From assembly GCA_017880745.1 (NCBI GenBank), contig JADGRR010000003.1, positions 1 through 26,242 on the forward strand: a stretch of 26,242 nucleotides of DNA, in the 5' to 3' direction. Within the stretch, counting starts at the first letter, position 1. Every line of letters starts with the position of its first letter. Source of the stretch: Burkholderiales bacterium. Its GTDB lineage: Bacteria > Pseudomonadota > Gammaproteobacteria > Burkholderiales > SG8-39. The position numbers and the translations under genes were made by a program. The notes under the pieces are model-generated. The model had not been told where the DNA came from. It saw only the letters and a program-made list of their open reading frames with translations, and ran no database searches. Below, in pieces: positions 15,116-22,967 of this stretch.

Positions 15116-15490
15116 ATGAGCCGTAGCATTCTCGACGAAGCGCATATTCACCCGGCGATACGCGATACCATAGCCAACAATCACGCCGATATAGTGCAGG
15201 AGGTAAAGGCTGCCGTCGCCAGCAACGATATCGTCATCGTTGGCATGGCGCAAAATCCGATGCCGAAAAAGGCGAGGAAGCTTTTGGACCGGCAGCAACT
15301 CAGCTACAAATACCTGGAATACGGGAGCTATCTGAGCGACTGGCGCCGCCGCAACGCGCTCAAGATGTGGACCGGATGGCCTACCTTTCCGATGATATTC
15401 GTCAAAGGCGTGCTTGTCGGTGGCGCGAACGACTTGCAAACGCTGGTGGAATCTGGGGAGCTCGCGCGGATACTGGGCAAGACGGCCTGA
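15116..15490 (+). CDS. Glutaredoxin-fold protein lacking cysteine
   Basis: Small protein (124 aa) with the layout of monothiol glutaredoxins: an N-terminal helix, DIVIVGMAQNPMPKKARKLLD (39-59) where glutaredoxins have CxxS or CxxC, then GWPTFPMIFVKG with the cis-Pro, and VGGANDLQTL matching the glutathione-binding GG(C/D)DDL segment. There is no cysteine anywhere in the protein; the active-site position reads MAQNPM. It therefore cannot do thiol chemistry or hold an Fe-S cluster by the usual Cys, and may bind glutathione or act as a scaffold. Start has AGGAGG 6-7 nt upstream. It leads a plus-strand set with the hydrolase 19 nt downstream. Confidence 0.85.
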   Translation: MSRSILDEAHIHPAIRDTIANNHADIVQEVKAAVASNDIVIVGMAQNPMPKKARKLLDRQQLSYKYLEYGSYLSDWRRRNALKMWTGWPTFPMIFVKGVLVGGANDLQTLVESGELARILGKTA

Positions 15491-15509
15491 ACGACTGAAA
15501 GGAGACGAC

Positions 15510-16379
15510 ATGCCACATGTCAGCGCCGGCGGCGTCAAGCTGTACTACGAAGAAGCCGGCCAGGGTACGCCGATTCTGTTCGTGCATGAATTCATGGGCG
15601 AATATCGCAGCTGGGAAGCGCAGCTGCGCCATTTCTCGCGGCGCTATCGCTGCATCGCCTACAACGCGCGCGGCTATCCGCCGTCGGACGTGCCTTCGAA
15701 CGTCGAAGATTACGGCTTCGAACATCAGCGCGCCGGCATCCTGGCCATGCTGGACGGCCTCAAGATCGACAAGGCGCACGTCGTCGGGCTATCGATGGGC
15801 GCATTCGCGACCTTTTATTTCGGCATGAAATGGCCAGAGCGCGCGCTGTCGCTTACGCTTGCCGGCATCGGTTCGGGCTCCATGCCCGAGGCGCGCGCGA
15901 GGTTCCGGCAGGAATCGGAAGCCGCAGCAACGAAGCTGTTGGCCGAAGGCTGGGAGAAAAGCGCGGATGTTCGCGGCGTTTCGCCGACGCGGGTGCAGCT
16001 GCAGAACAAGAATCCTCGCGCGTTCGCCGAATTCATCGCGCTGGTCAAGCAGCATTCGGCCAAGGGTTCGGCGTTGACCCTCAAGGGTTATCAGGCGCTG
16101 CGTCCGTCGCTGGGTGAGTTCAAGGAGCAGATGGCAAAGTGCAGGGTGCCGACCCTCGTCATCAGCGGCGACGAAGACGAGCCCTGCCTCGACGCCTCGC
16201 TCATGCTCAAGCGCCACATGCCTTCCGCCGGCCTGGTCTTCATGCCGCAGACCGGCCACGCCTGCAACCTCGAGGAGCCCGAGTTGTTCAACCTGGTGTG
16301 CGAGACGTTCTTCCACCAGGTCGAGTCGGGTCAGTATCGGATGCGCGACCCGCGCGCAACGCCTGAGCGCATGCTCTGA
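15510..16379 (+). CDS. Alpha/beta hydrolase
   Basis: Alpha/beta-hydrolase fold protein of 289 aa without signal peptide. Triad by motif: nucleophile S95 in GLSMGA, acid Asp in SGDEDEPC (about 220-227), and His in TGHACNLEEP (about 253-262). The oxyanion region is HEFMGEYRSW (26-35), replacing the usual HGxxG. The lid is short. Resembles 3-oxoadipate enol-lactonase and C-C-bond hydrolase relatives; the substrate is not readable. GAAAGGAGA precedes the ATG. It likely shares a transcript with the glutaredoxin-like gene upstream and the PLP enzyme downstream (43-nt gap). Confidence 0.88.
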   Translation: MPHVSAGGVKLYYEEAGQGTPILFVHEFMGEYRSWEAQLRHFSRRYRCIAYNARGYPPSDVPSNVEDYGFEHQRAGILAMLDGLKIDKAHVVGLSMGAFATFYFGMKWPERALSLTLAGIGSGSMPEARARFRQESEAAATKLLAEGWEKSADVRGVSPTRVQLQNKNPRAFAEFIALVKQHSAKGSALTLKGYQALRPSLGEFKEQMAKCRVPTLVISGDEDEPCLDASLMLKRHMPSAGLVFMPQTGHACNLEEPELFNLVCETFFHQVESGQYRMRDPRATPERML

Positions 16380-16422
16380 AGCGGCTTGTGCGCCGTAGCG
16401 TAAGGTCCGGGGAAATCCAAAG

Positions 16423-17415
16423 ATGACAGACAACGGAATGCCGTCGCTGCACGACGTGATCGCCGCCCGGCCCCATGTGTACCGCTATCTGAAGCCTACG
16501 CCCCTTTACCGCTATCCCGGTCTGAGCGAGCTGATCGGGGCCAACGTGTGGGTGAAGCATGAGAACCACCAGCCGGTAGGCGCATTCAAGGTGCGAGGGG
16601 GGCTGAACCTGGTGGCGTGCCTGAGCGAAAAAGAGCGCGATTGCGGACTGTTTACCGCCTCGACCGGGAACCACGGGCAGAGTATTGCTTTCGCGGCGCG
16701 CGCGCACGGAGTGCGCGCCACGATTGCCGTTCCGGAAGGCGCCAACCCGGGCAAGGTGGCGGCGATGCGCGGACTCGGCGCGGAGGTCGTATTTCACGGC
16801 GCCGATTTTGACAGCGCGCGCGAGTGGGTCATGGGGGTCGCCCGAGCGCAGGGCGGCCGCTTCGTCGGCTCCACCGAGGAGTTGCTGATTCACGGCGTCG
16901 GCACCTACGCCCTCGAAATCATCGAGGAACTGCCCGAGGTCGAAGCGATCATCGTTCCGGTCGGTGCCGGCAGCGGCGCCTGCGCCACCGGCATCGTCGC
17001 CAAGACGATCAATCCCCGGATACAGGTGATCGGGGTGCAGTCGGCTCAGGCGCCCGCGATGCAGATGAGCTGGGCATCGGGCAAGATGGTCTGCGCCGAG
17101 ATGAACACCGTCGCCGAAGGGCTGGCCACGCGCATCCCATTCGAGAACACACAGCGGATCATGCGCAAATACCTGGACGATTTCGTGCTGGTTGACGACG
17201 ACGCGATTGAAGACGCAGTCCTGCTGCTGCTCGAGCACACGCATAATCTTGCGGAAGGGGCCGGCGCGGCGTCTCTCGCCGCTGCCGTCAAGCTCAAGCA
17301 CCGGCTGGCTGCGAAAAACGTGGTTCTGGTGATGAGCGGAGGCAATCTGTCAGTAGATCAGTTGCGCCGGCTGCTGGCGCGGCCAGGGGCGCGGGCGCGC
17401 GGAGGAAGCGCGTGA
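16423..17415 (+). CDS. Threonine/serine dehydratase-like PLP enzyme
   Basis: Fold-type II PLP enzyme (330 aa), single catalytic domain with no C-terminal ACT domain, so of the catabolic (TdcB/EutB-like) rather than IlvA type. The PLP Lys is K56 in PVGAFKVRGG; STGNHGQS (79-86) and the glycine loop PVGAGSGACATG hold the cofactor phosphate and substrate carboxylate. Expected reaction is deamination of a beta-hydroxy amino acid to a 2-oxo acid (threonine, serine, hydroxyaspartate or hydroxyectoine-related). The ribosome site is weak (GGGGAAA 9 nt before the ATG). The 173 nt after it hold nothing I can name until the SRP RNA gene. Confidence 0.88.
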   Translation: MTDNGMPSLHDVIAARPHVYRYLKPTPLYRYPGLSELIGANVWVKHENHQPVGAFKVRGGLNLVACLSEKERDCGLFTASTGNHGQSIAFAARAHGVRATIAVPEGANPGKVAAMRGLGAEVVFHGADFDSAREWVMGVARAQGGRFVGSTEELLIHGVGTYALEIIEELPEVEAIIVPVGAGSGACATGIVAKTINPRIQVIGVQSAQAPAMQMSWASGKMVCAEMNTVAEGLATRIPFENTQRIMRKYLDDFVLVDDDAIEDAVLLLLEHTHNLAEGAGAASLAAAVKLKHRLAAKNVVLVMSGGNLSVDQLRRLLARPGARARGGSA

Positions 17416-17588
17416 GAGGGACGACCGCGGCTTGAACTGCCGGCGATTGTGTCTGGCTGCCGGGCGGCCGCAGGTGAAGAGTGTCCCCCATGCTGCATGG
17501 AGGCGGGAAGCGGGGTTTCCCGTTCGGAATCGGCCAGCACTGGCAGAAGGCAAATAATGTCGCCTAACGCCGCCGCCTCGTTCATAAT

Positions 17589-17690
17589 GGCGCCGGCGGG
17601 CCGCCCCGCATTGCGGCGTAGTGAACCTGGTCAGGTCCGGAAGGAAGCAGCCACAGCTATTTACTGCAAGTGCCGGGGGTCCGGCTCGCC
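17589..17690 (+). ncRNA. ffs: Signal recognition particle RNA (4.5S type)
   Basis: The SRP core is unmistakable: GTGAACCTGGTCAGGTCCGG followed directly by AAGGAAGCAGCCA (17620-17653), giving the GGAA tetraloop hairpin and the asymmetric AGCAG loop that bind Ffh. Ends pair as GGCG...CGCC and CCGG...CCGG, giving about 102 nt. It precedes dnaX, the common place for ffs in betaproteobacteria. A CATAAT at 17583-17588 could be part of its -10, but the spacing to the 5' end is tight and no clear -35 is visible, so exact ends may differ by a few bases. Confidence 0.97.
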
Positions 17691-17786
17691 AAACTCGCTC
17701 ACGGGTCTCGATGAGCCGCTCGACGCAGCACCTGCGGCTCATGAATCGTTTCTCCGCAACCCTCGCGACGCTGGTAAAATTTCGGC

Positions 17787-19400
17787 ATGAGTTACCAGGT
17801 TCTTGCGCGCAAATGGCGCCCGCGTAATTTCTCCACCTTGGTGGGACAGGAACACGTGGTGCGCGCGCTCACCCATGCGCTGGACCAGCAGCGGCTGCAC
17901 CACGCCTATCTGTTCACCGGCACGCGCGGCGTGGGCAAGACCACGCTCGCGCGCATTCTTGCCAAGGCGCTCAACTGCGAGACCGGCATCACGTCCACCC
18001 CGTGCGGCGTTTGCTCCGCCTGCACCGAGATCGACAGCGGCCGCTTCGTCGACCTGATCGAGATCGACGCTGCCACCAACACCGGCATCGACAATATGCG
18101 CGAACTGCAGGACAACGCGGTCTATGCGCCGACCCGCGGGCGCTTCAAGGTGTTCGTCATCGACGAAGTGCATATGCTGTCCAAACAGGCATTCAATTCG
18201 ATGCTGAAGACCTTCGAGGAGCCACCCGAGCACATCAAGTTCATCCTCGCCACCACCGATCCGCAGAAAATACCGGTCACGGTGCTGTCGCGCTGCCTGC
18301 AGTTCAATTTGAAGCAGATGCCGCGCGAGGCGATATACACCCATCTCGGATACATCCTGAAGGAGGAAAAAACCGCCTCCGAGCCGGCGGCGCTGCGCCT
18401 GATCGCCCAAGCCGCGCAGGGCAGCATGCGCGACGCGCTGTCGCTGCTCGATCAGGCCATCGCCTACGCCGGCGGCAAAGTGAGCGAAGCATCGGTGCGC
18501 GCCATGCTGGGCACGATCGACCAGGATTATCTGTTCAGGCTGCTGGATGGATTGTCGCAGCAGGACATCAAGGCGATGCTGGCCGTTGCCGACGAAATGG
18601 AGTCGCGCAGCCTTTCTTTCGACGGTGCGCTGCAGGACCTGGCGACGCTGCTGCATCAGATCGCCCTGGCGCAGAGCGCGCCCGAGGCTCTGGGGCCGGA
18701 CCTGCCCGAGCGCGAGCGCATCCTGGCTTTGGCGCAGCAGTTTGACGCCGAAGAACTGCAGCTGTATTACCAGATTGCGCTGCACGGGCGGCGCGATCTG
18801 CCGCTGGCGCCGGATGAATACGCCGGCTTCAGCATGGGCTTGATGCGCATGCTCGCTTTCCGGCCGGCGGAGGTGGGTGCTGTTGCGGTGCCGCTCGCTG
18901 CAAAAAAAAAGCCTGAATCCGCGGGCGCGCGGAGCGTGACCGTAGCGGCACCCGCCCCGGCCAGCCCGGGCATTGCCCGGGCGGCCAGCACGCCGGCGGC
19001 GGCGCGCGTATCGACCCAGGCGTTCGATGGCAACTGGCCGACGCTCGCCAATCAGCTCAAGGTCAGCGGCGTCGCGAAGCAACTCGCGCAGCAAAGCGAA
19101 CTGCGCAGTTTCGACGGCGAAAGCGTGGAACTGGGCCTGGCGTTCTCGGCCAAGCATCTGGCTGACAGGATATATCAGGACAAGCTGCGCGTCGCGCTGC
19201 AGGAGCATTTCGGCAAGCCGGTCGCGCTCAAGATCGTGATCGGCGAGATTAGCGGCAATACCGCCGCGGTCAAGGCGCAGAGCGAGCGCCAGGCGCGCCA
19301 GGGCAAGGCGCTGGATTCGATACACGGCGACGCGTTTGTGCGCGATCTGATGGACACGTTCGACGCCACCATCGTCAGCGACTCGGTTAAACCTACTTAG
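17787..19400 (+). CDS. dnaX: DNA polymerase III subunits tau and gamma
   Basis: Clamp-loader ATPase of 537 aa (tau). Begins MSYQVLARKWRP; Walker A GTRGVGKTT (45-53), zinc-binding Cys C64, C73, C76 and C79, Walker B VFVIDEVH (122-129), and sensor SRC in VLSRCLQF near 169. Domain III ends near residue 370, followed by an Ala/Pro-rich linker and a tau-specific C-terminal domain (QAFDGNWPTL onward), which binds polymerase alpha. A slippery A-run at codons 373-375 with a stop in the -1 frame would make a shorter gamma protein of about 376 residues (see separate entry). ffs lies upstream; ybaB and recR follow. Confidence 0.98.
   Translation: MSYQVLARKWRPRNFSTLVGQEHVVRALTHALDQQRLHHAYLFTGTRGVGKTTLARILAKALNCETGITSTPCGVCSACTEIDSGRFVDLIEIDAATNTGIDNMRELQDNAVYAPTRGRFKVFVIDEVHMLSKQAFNSMLKTFEEPPEHIKFILATTDPQKIPVTVLSRCLQFNLKQMPREAIYTHLGYILKEEKTASEPAALRLIAQAAQGSMRDALSLLDQAIAYAGGKVSEASVRAMLGTIDQDYLFRLLDGLSQQDIKAMLAVADEMESRSLSFDGALQDLATLLHQIALAQSAPEALGPDLPERERILALAQQFDAEELQLYYQIALHGRRDLPLAPDEYAGFSMGLMRMLAFRPAEVGAVAVPLAAKKKPESAGARSVTVAAPAPASPGIARAASTPAAARVSTQAFDGNWPTLANQLKVSGVAKQLAQQSELRSFDGESVELGLAFSAKHLADRIYQDKLRVALQEHFGKPVALKIVIGEISGNTAAVKAQSERQARQGKALDSIHGDAFVRDLMDTFDATIVSDSVKPT
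18905..18932 (+). promoter_or_regulatory. dnaX: Programmed -1 frameshift signal in dnaX
   Basis: The heptamer A AAA AAG (18905-18911) is in the frame required for tandem slippage, inside a nine-A run (18902-18910). After a -1 shift the next codons are GCC and TGA (18914-18916), giving immediate termination as in E. coli gamma. Seven nt downstream is a CCGCG-GGCG-CGCGG hairpin (18919-18932), a fitting stimulator. A stronger 8-bp hairpin (18964-18982) lies further down. No close Shine-Dalgarno-like stimulator is seen upstream; GGAGG at 18869-18873 is over 30 nt away. Confidence 0.85.
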
Positions 19401-19429
19401 ATGCTGCGACCAATATCTTGTCGCGGCAT
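19401..19429 (+). terminator. Hairpin directly after dnaX (no U-tract)
   Basis: Ten-base arms ATGCTGCGAC (19401-19410) and GTCGCGGCAT (19420-19429), with one G.T pair and a 9-nt loop, start one base after the dnaX stop. There is no T-run behind, so it is a weak terminator at best and may instead protect the dnaX message or set dnaX against ybaB-recR expression. Confidence 0.3.
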
Positions 19430-19530
19430 CTGATCTTGGGGAACGGCAAGGGGTCACGGAAGGGGCGGGGCCTTCCTTTCCCATCCGGATTCCCGCGTGT
19501 CGTGACGGACAAACAGCAGGAGAGAGCTTC

Positions 19531-19857
19531 ATGATGAAAGGTCAGTTAGCCGGTCTGATGAAACAGGCCCAGCAGATGCAGGACAACATGCGCAAGATGC
19601 AGGAGCAGCTTGCGAGCGTGGAAGTGGAAGGGCAATCGGGTGCGGGCATGGTCAAGGTGGTGATGACCTGCAAGCACGACGTGAAGCGCATCAGCATCGA
19701 TCCTTCGCTCATCGGCGACGACAAGGAGATGCTGGAAGACCTGGTCGCGGCCGCAGTGAACGATGCCGTGCGGCGAGTGGAGGCGACGGTGCAGGAGAAG
19801 ATGAGCGGCTTCACTGCGGGCATGGGGCTGCCGCCGGGAATGAAACTCCCGTTCTGA
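19531..19857 (+). CDS. ybaB: YbaB/EbfC family nucleoid-associated protein
   Basis: Small DNA-binding protein of 108 aa, the family's usual size. N-terminal amphipathic helix with MKQAQQMQDNMRKMQEQLA, then GQSGAGMVKVVMTCKHDVKRISIDPSL and a C-terminal helix plus Gly/Pro-rich tail (GMGLPPGMKLPF), all typical of YbaB. It forms a dimer that coats DNA, and it is nearly always encoded between dnaX and recR, as here. Start at the first of two adjacent ATGs, with AGGAG 8 nt upstream. The dnaX-ybaB gap of 130 nt holds only a hairpin. Confidence 0.97.
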   Translation: MMKGQLAGLMKQAQQMQDNMRKMQEQLASVEVEGQSGAGMVKVVMTCKHDVKRISIDPSLIGDDKEMLEDLVAAAVNDAVRRVEATVQEKMSGFTAGMGLPPGMKLPF

Positions 19858-19932
19858 CGCCATGGTTGAAAACGATAATGGCAAAGCTGCGCTTGCCCGT
19901 TCCGCATTCGCCACGGTAGACCCTGCACCCTG

Positions 19933-20529
19933 ATGAAACCCCCATCCTCCCTCGAAGCGCTGATAGAGGCGCTGCGCTGCCTGCCTGGCGTGGGGCCAAA
20001 GTCGGCGCAGCGCATGGCCTATCACCTGCTGCAGTACGACCGCGATGGGGCGCAAAAACTGTGCGCGAGCATAGGGCGGGCGCTGCAGAGCATACGCCGC
20101 TGCGCCAAGTGCAATAGCTTCACCGAGGAGGAAATCTGCGCGCTGTGCAGCTCGCCGCGGCGCGACGCCTCGCTGCTCGCGGTGGTCGAAACACCCGCCG
20201 ATCTGCTGATGATGGAACAGACGCTGGCTTTTCCCGGAATGTATTTCGTGCTTATGGGGCGGCTGTCGCCGCTCGACGGCATCGGACCGAAGGAGATCGG
20301 CTTGGACCGGCTGCTCGCGCGCGCCACCGATGGCATCGTGCGCGAAGTGGTGCTGGCGACCAATTTCACCAATGAGGGCGAGGCCACCGCGCATTACATC
20401 GGCGAGATGCTGCGCAGCCGCGACATCAAGGTCAGCCGCATCGCCCGCGGCGTGCCGGTGGGCGGCGAACTCGAGTACGTGGATAGCGGCACCCTCGCCC
20501 AGGCGGTGGTGGAGCGCCGGCCGCTGTGA
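19933..20529 (+). CDS. recR: Recombination mediator RecR
   Basis: RecR of 198 aa, standard length. Helix-hairpin-helix LPGVGPKSAQRMA (17-29), C4 zinc finger with C57, C60, C69 and C72 (CAKC..CALC), then a Toprim domain starting LLAVVETPADLLMMEQT, with GRLSPLDGIGP following, and the C-terminal Walker-like segment ARGVPVGGELEYVDSGTLAQAV. It works with RecO and RecF to load RecA at gaps. No strong ribosome site is visible before the ATG. Its stop overlaps a GTG start (GTGA) of a CoA-transferase gene, an unusual partner for recR. Confidence 0.98.
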   Translation: MKPPSSLEALIEALRCLPGVGPKSAQRMAYHLLQYDRDGAQKLCASIGRALQSIRRCAKCNSFTEEEICALCSSPRRDASLLAVVETPADLLMMEQTLAFPGMYFVLMGRLSPLDGIGPKEIGLDRLLARATDGIVREVVLATNFTNEGEATAHYIGEMLRSRDIKVSRIARGVPVGGELEYVDSGTLAQAVVERRPL

Positions 20530-21749
20530 GCGCGAAGAAGCCCCTGGAGGACATCAAGGTCATCGAGCTCGGCCAGCTCATCGCCGGCCCGTTCGCGGGG
20601 AAGATGTTCGCCGAATTCGGCGCCGAGGTGATCAAGATCGAGCCGCCGGCGGCAGATGGCCAGCCCGGCGGAGACCCGCTGCGTCAGTGGCGCAAGCTCC
20701 ACAACGGCACGTCGTTGTGGTGGTACGCGCAGGCGCGCAACAAGAAATCGGTCACGATCAACCTGCGCCTGGCCGAAGGGCAGGAGATCGTGCGCAAGCT
20801 GACGCGGGATGCGGATATCGTGATCGAGAATTTCCGCCCCGGCACCATGGAAAAGTGGGGCTTGGGTTACGAGCGCCTGGCCGCGGAAAATCCCGGACTG
20901 ATCATGCTGCGCCTGTCGGGATTTGGGCAGACCGGACCCTATCGCGACCAGGCCGGTTTCGGTGCGATCGGCGAATCGATGGGCGGGCTGCGCTATCTCA
21001 CCGGCTATCCGGACCGGCCGCCGGTGCGCTCCAACCTGTCCATCGGCGATTCGCTCGCCTCGCTGCATGGCGTCATCGGCGCGATGATGGCGCTGCATCA
21101 CCGCAACCTGAACGGCGGCCGCATCTCCGGCAAAGGCCAGGTGGTGGATGTGGCGCTGTACGAGGCCGTGTTCTCGATGCTGGAGAGCACCCTGCCCGAG
21201 TTCGACATGTACGGCGTGGTGCGCGAGCGCAGCGGCAGCAATCTGTCCGGCATCGTGCCGTCGAACACCTATCTGACCAAAGATGGCCAGCACGTGGTGA
21301 TTGCGGCCAACGGCGACAGCATTTTCAAACGGCTGTGCGCCGCCATGGGACGCGACGACCTCGGCAACGACCCTGGACTCGCCGACAACGCCGGCCGCGC
21401 CAAACGCGCCGAGGAACTCGATGCTGTCATCGGCCGGTGGGCGGCACAGCACGCTGCGGCGGCGCTGCTCGGCATGCTCGATGAAGCCCAGGTTCCGAAC
21501 GGCAAGATTTACAGCATTGCCGACATCGCCCGCGACCCGCAGTATCTGGCGCGCGAAATGATCCGGCAGTTCACGCTCAAGGATGGCACGCCGCTGAAGC
21601 TGCCCGGAGTCGTGCCCAAACTCTCCGCCACACCCGGGGACGTCAACTGGGTCGGACCCGAACTCGGCGCGCACACCGAGGAAGTGCTGGGCGCGCACGG
21701 TTACGACGCAGCCGCGATCGCCCAATTGCGCCAACAGAAGGTGATATGA
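20526..21749 (+). CDS. CaiB/BaiF (class III) CoA-transferase
   Basis: Family III CoA-transferase (407 aa) moving CoA between carboxylic acids through an aspartyl-CoA thioester. N-terminal DIKVIELGQLIAGPFAGKMFAEFGAEVIKIEPP is typical; the catalytic Asp is D175 in LSIGDSLASLHG (equivalent to Asp169 of formyl-CoA transferase); RLSGFGQTGPYRDQAGFGAIGESMGG is the usual central block. The start is GTG at 20526, overlapping the recR stop by 4 nt; no other start fits the conserved N-terminus as well. Substrates cannot be read, but formyl-, succinyl- or citramalyl-type transfers are possible. The stop overlaps the radical SAM gene (ATGA). Confidence 0.93.
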   Translation: MSAKKPLEDIKVIELGQLIAGPFAGKMFAEFGAEVIKIEPPAADGQPGGDPLRQWRKLHNGTSLWWYAQARNKKSVTINLRLAEGQEIVRKLTRDADIVIENFRPGTMEKWGLGYERLAAENPGLIMLRLSGFGQTGPYRDQAGFGAIGESMGGLRYLTGYPDRPPVRSNLSIGDSLASLHGVIGAMMALHHRNLNGGRISGKGQVVDVALYEAVFSMLESTLPEFDMYGVVRERSGSNLSGIVPSNTYLTKDGQHVVIAANGDSIFKRLCAAMGRDDLGNDPGLADNAGRAKRAEELDAVIGRWAAQHAAAALLGMLDEAQVPNGKIYSIADIARDPQYLAREMIRQFTLKDGTPLKLPGVVPKLSATPGDVNWVGPELGAHTEEVLGAHGYDAAAIAQLRQQKVI

Positions 21750-22840
21750 AAGCACGATCGGACATGAGGCGCGCAGTCCCGATCACGTTCAAAGGGCGCG
21801 GCGCGGCGGACAACCGCCAAGGCCGCTTCGAGCGTCAGGAGCGCGAAGCCTTCGACGACGGCTGGGAACGCGAAGATGAAGCAGAGCGCCGCCCGCACAC
21901 CGAGGTGACGCTTACCCAGGCGCGCTCCATCATCAGCCGCAACGATTCGCCCGATATTCCTTTCACGCAGTCGATCAATCCATATCAAGGCTGCGAGCAT
22001 GGCTGTATCTATTGCTACGCGCGCCCCAGCCATGCGTATCTCGGGCTGTCGCCGGGCCTGGATTTCGAAACCAAACTGTTCGCCAAAGCCAACGCGGCGG
22101 AACTGCTGCGCGCGGAATTGTCGCGTCCGGGCTACCGCTGCGAGGTCATCTCGATTGGCGCCAATACCGATCCGTACCAGCCGATCGAGCGCAAATACAG
22201 GATTACACGCGGCGTCCTGGAAGTGCTCTCGGAGTGCGATCACCCGCTTGGCATCGTCACCAAGTCGGCTCTGGTGGAGCGCGACCTCGATCTGCTCGCG
22301 CCGATGGCGAAGAAGGGGCTGGTTCATGTGTTCGTTTCCATCGGCACCTTGGATCACGAACTCATGCGCCGGCTGGAGCCGCGCACCTCGGCGCCAAAGC
22401 GCCGGCTGGAGACCCTGCGCGCGCTGAATGAGGCTGGCATACCCTGCGGCGTGCTGGTGGCGCCGATCATCCCCTTTTTGAATGACCGGGACATGGAAGT
22501 GGTACTGGAGCGCTCGGCTGCGCAGGGCGCAGGCATCGCGGGCTATCAGATTCTGCGCCTGCCTTACGAGTTGAAGGACCTGTTCAAGAATTGGCTGGAG
22601 CGGCATTACCCGCTCAAGGCGGCGCACATCATGAGCCAGATCCGGCAGATGCGCGGCGGGCGCGAGAATGATCCGCGTTTCGGCGCGCGCATGAGCGGCG
22701 AGGGCATATTCGCCGAATTGCAGGAGCAGCGTTTTCGCCTGGCCTGCGAGCGCCACGGGCTGAATCTGCACGGCCGCAACCAGCTGGATGCGACGCGCTT
22801 CAAACCACCCGCTGCAGCGGGTCAGCTGAGTCTGTTCTAA
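21746..22840 (+). CDS. Radical SAM protein, PA0069/spore photoproduct lyase-like family
   Basis: Radical SAM protein of 364 aa. The 4Fe-4S cluster ligands are C83, C87 and C90 in GCEHGCIYCYARPSH (CxxxCxxC). Around it are INPYQGCEHGC, GTNTDPYQPIE-like IGANTDPYQPIERKY and ITKSALVERDLDLL-like VTKSALVERDL segments, which define the widespread PA0069/Rv2578c group related to spore photoproduct lyase. The molecular role of this group is not established; a nucleic-acid repair or modification role is only suggested by homology, and the coupling to recR fits but does not prove it. ATG overlaps the CoA-transferase stop by 4 nt. Confidence 0.92.
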   Translation: MKARSDMRRAVPITFKGRGAADNRQGRFERQEREAFDDGWEREDEAERRPHTEVTLTQARSIISRNDSPDIPFTQSINPYQGCEHGCIYCYARPSHAYLGLSPGLDFETKLFAKANAAELLRAELSRPGYRCEVISIGANTDPYQPIERKYRITRGVLEVLSECDHPLGIVTKSALVERDLDLLAPMAKKGLVHVFVSIGTLDHELMRRLEPRTSAPKRRLETLRALNEAGIPCGVLVAPIIPFLNDRDMEVVLERSAAQGAGIAGYQILRLPYELKDLFKNWLERHYPLKAAHIMSQIRQMRGGRENDPRFGARMSGEGIFAELQEQRFRLACERHGLNLHGRNQLDATRFKPPAAAGQLSLF

Positions 22841-22967
22841 GGGCAAGCTGCGTCAGGGCAAGCCGCGTTGACAGGTAGGCGTGGCTGTGTGAGCATGAAG
22901 CCGGATGGAGAGAGGGCAGCGCAAGCGACGCCCCGATGAAATCAATGCGAAAAACAGGAGGGTAAAA

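Noticed and set aside
14872..15129. 85-codon minus-strand frame in the divergent intergenic region
   Set aside because: No ribosome site, no family resemblance, and it overlaps the glutaredoxin-like gene start.
17739..19532. 597-codon open frame on the minus strand
   Set aside because: Mirror of dnaX; no recognisable domain and no ribosome site.
22868..22896. Promoter with TTGACA before the binding-protein gene
   Set aside because: The hexamer at the right distance (GAGCAT) is a poor -10, so I only mention it and do not list it as a promoter.
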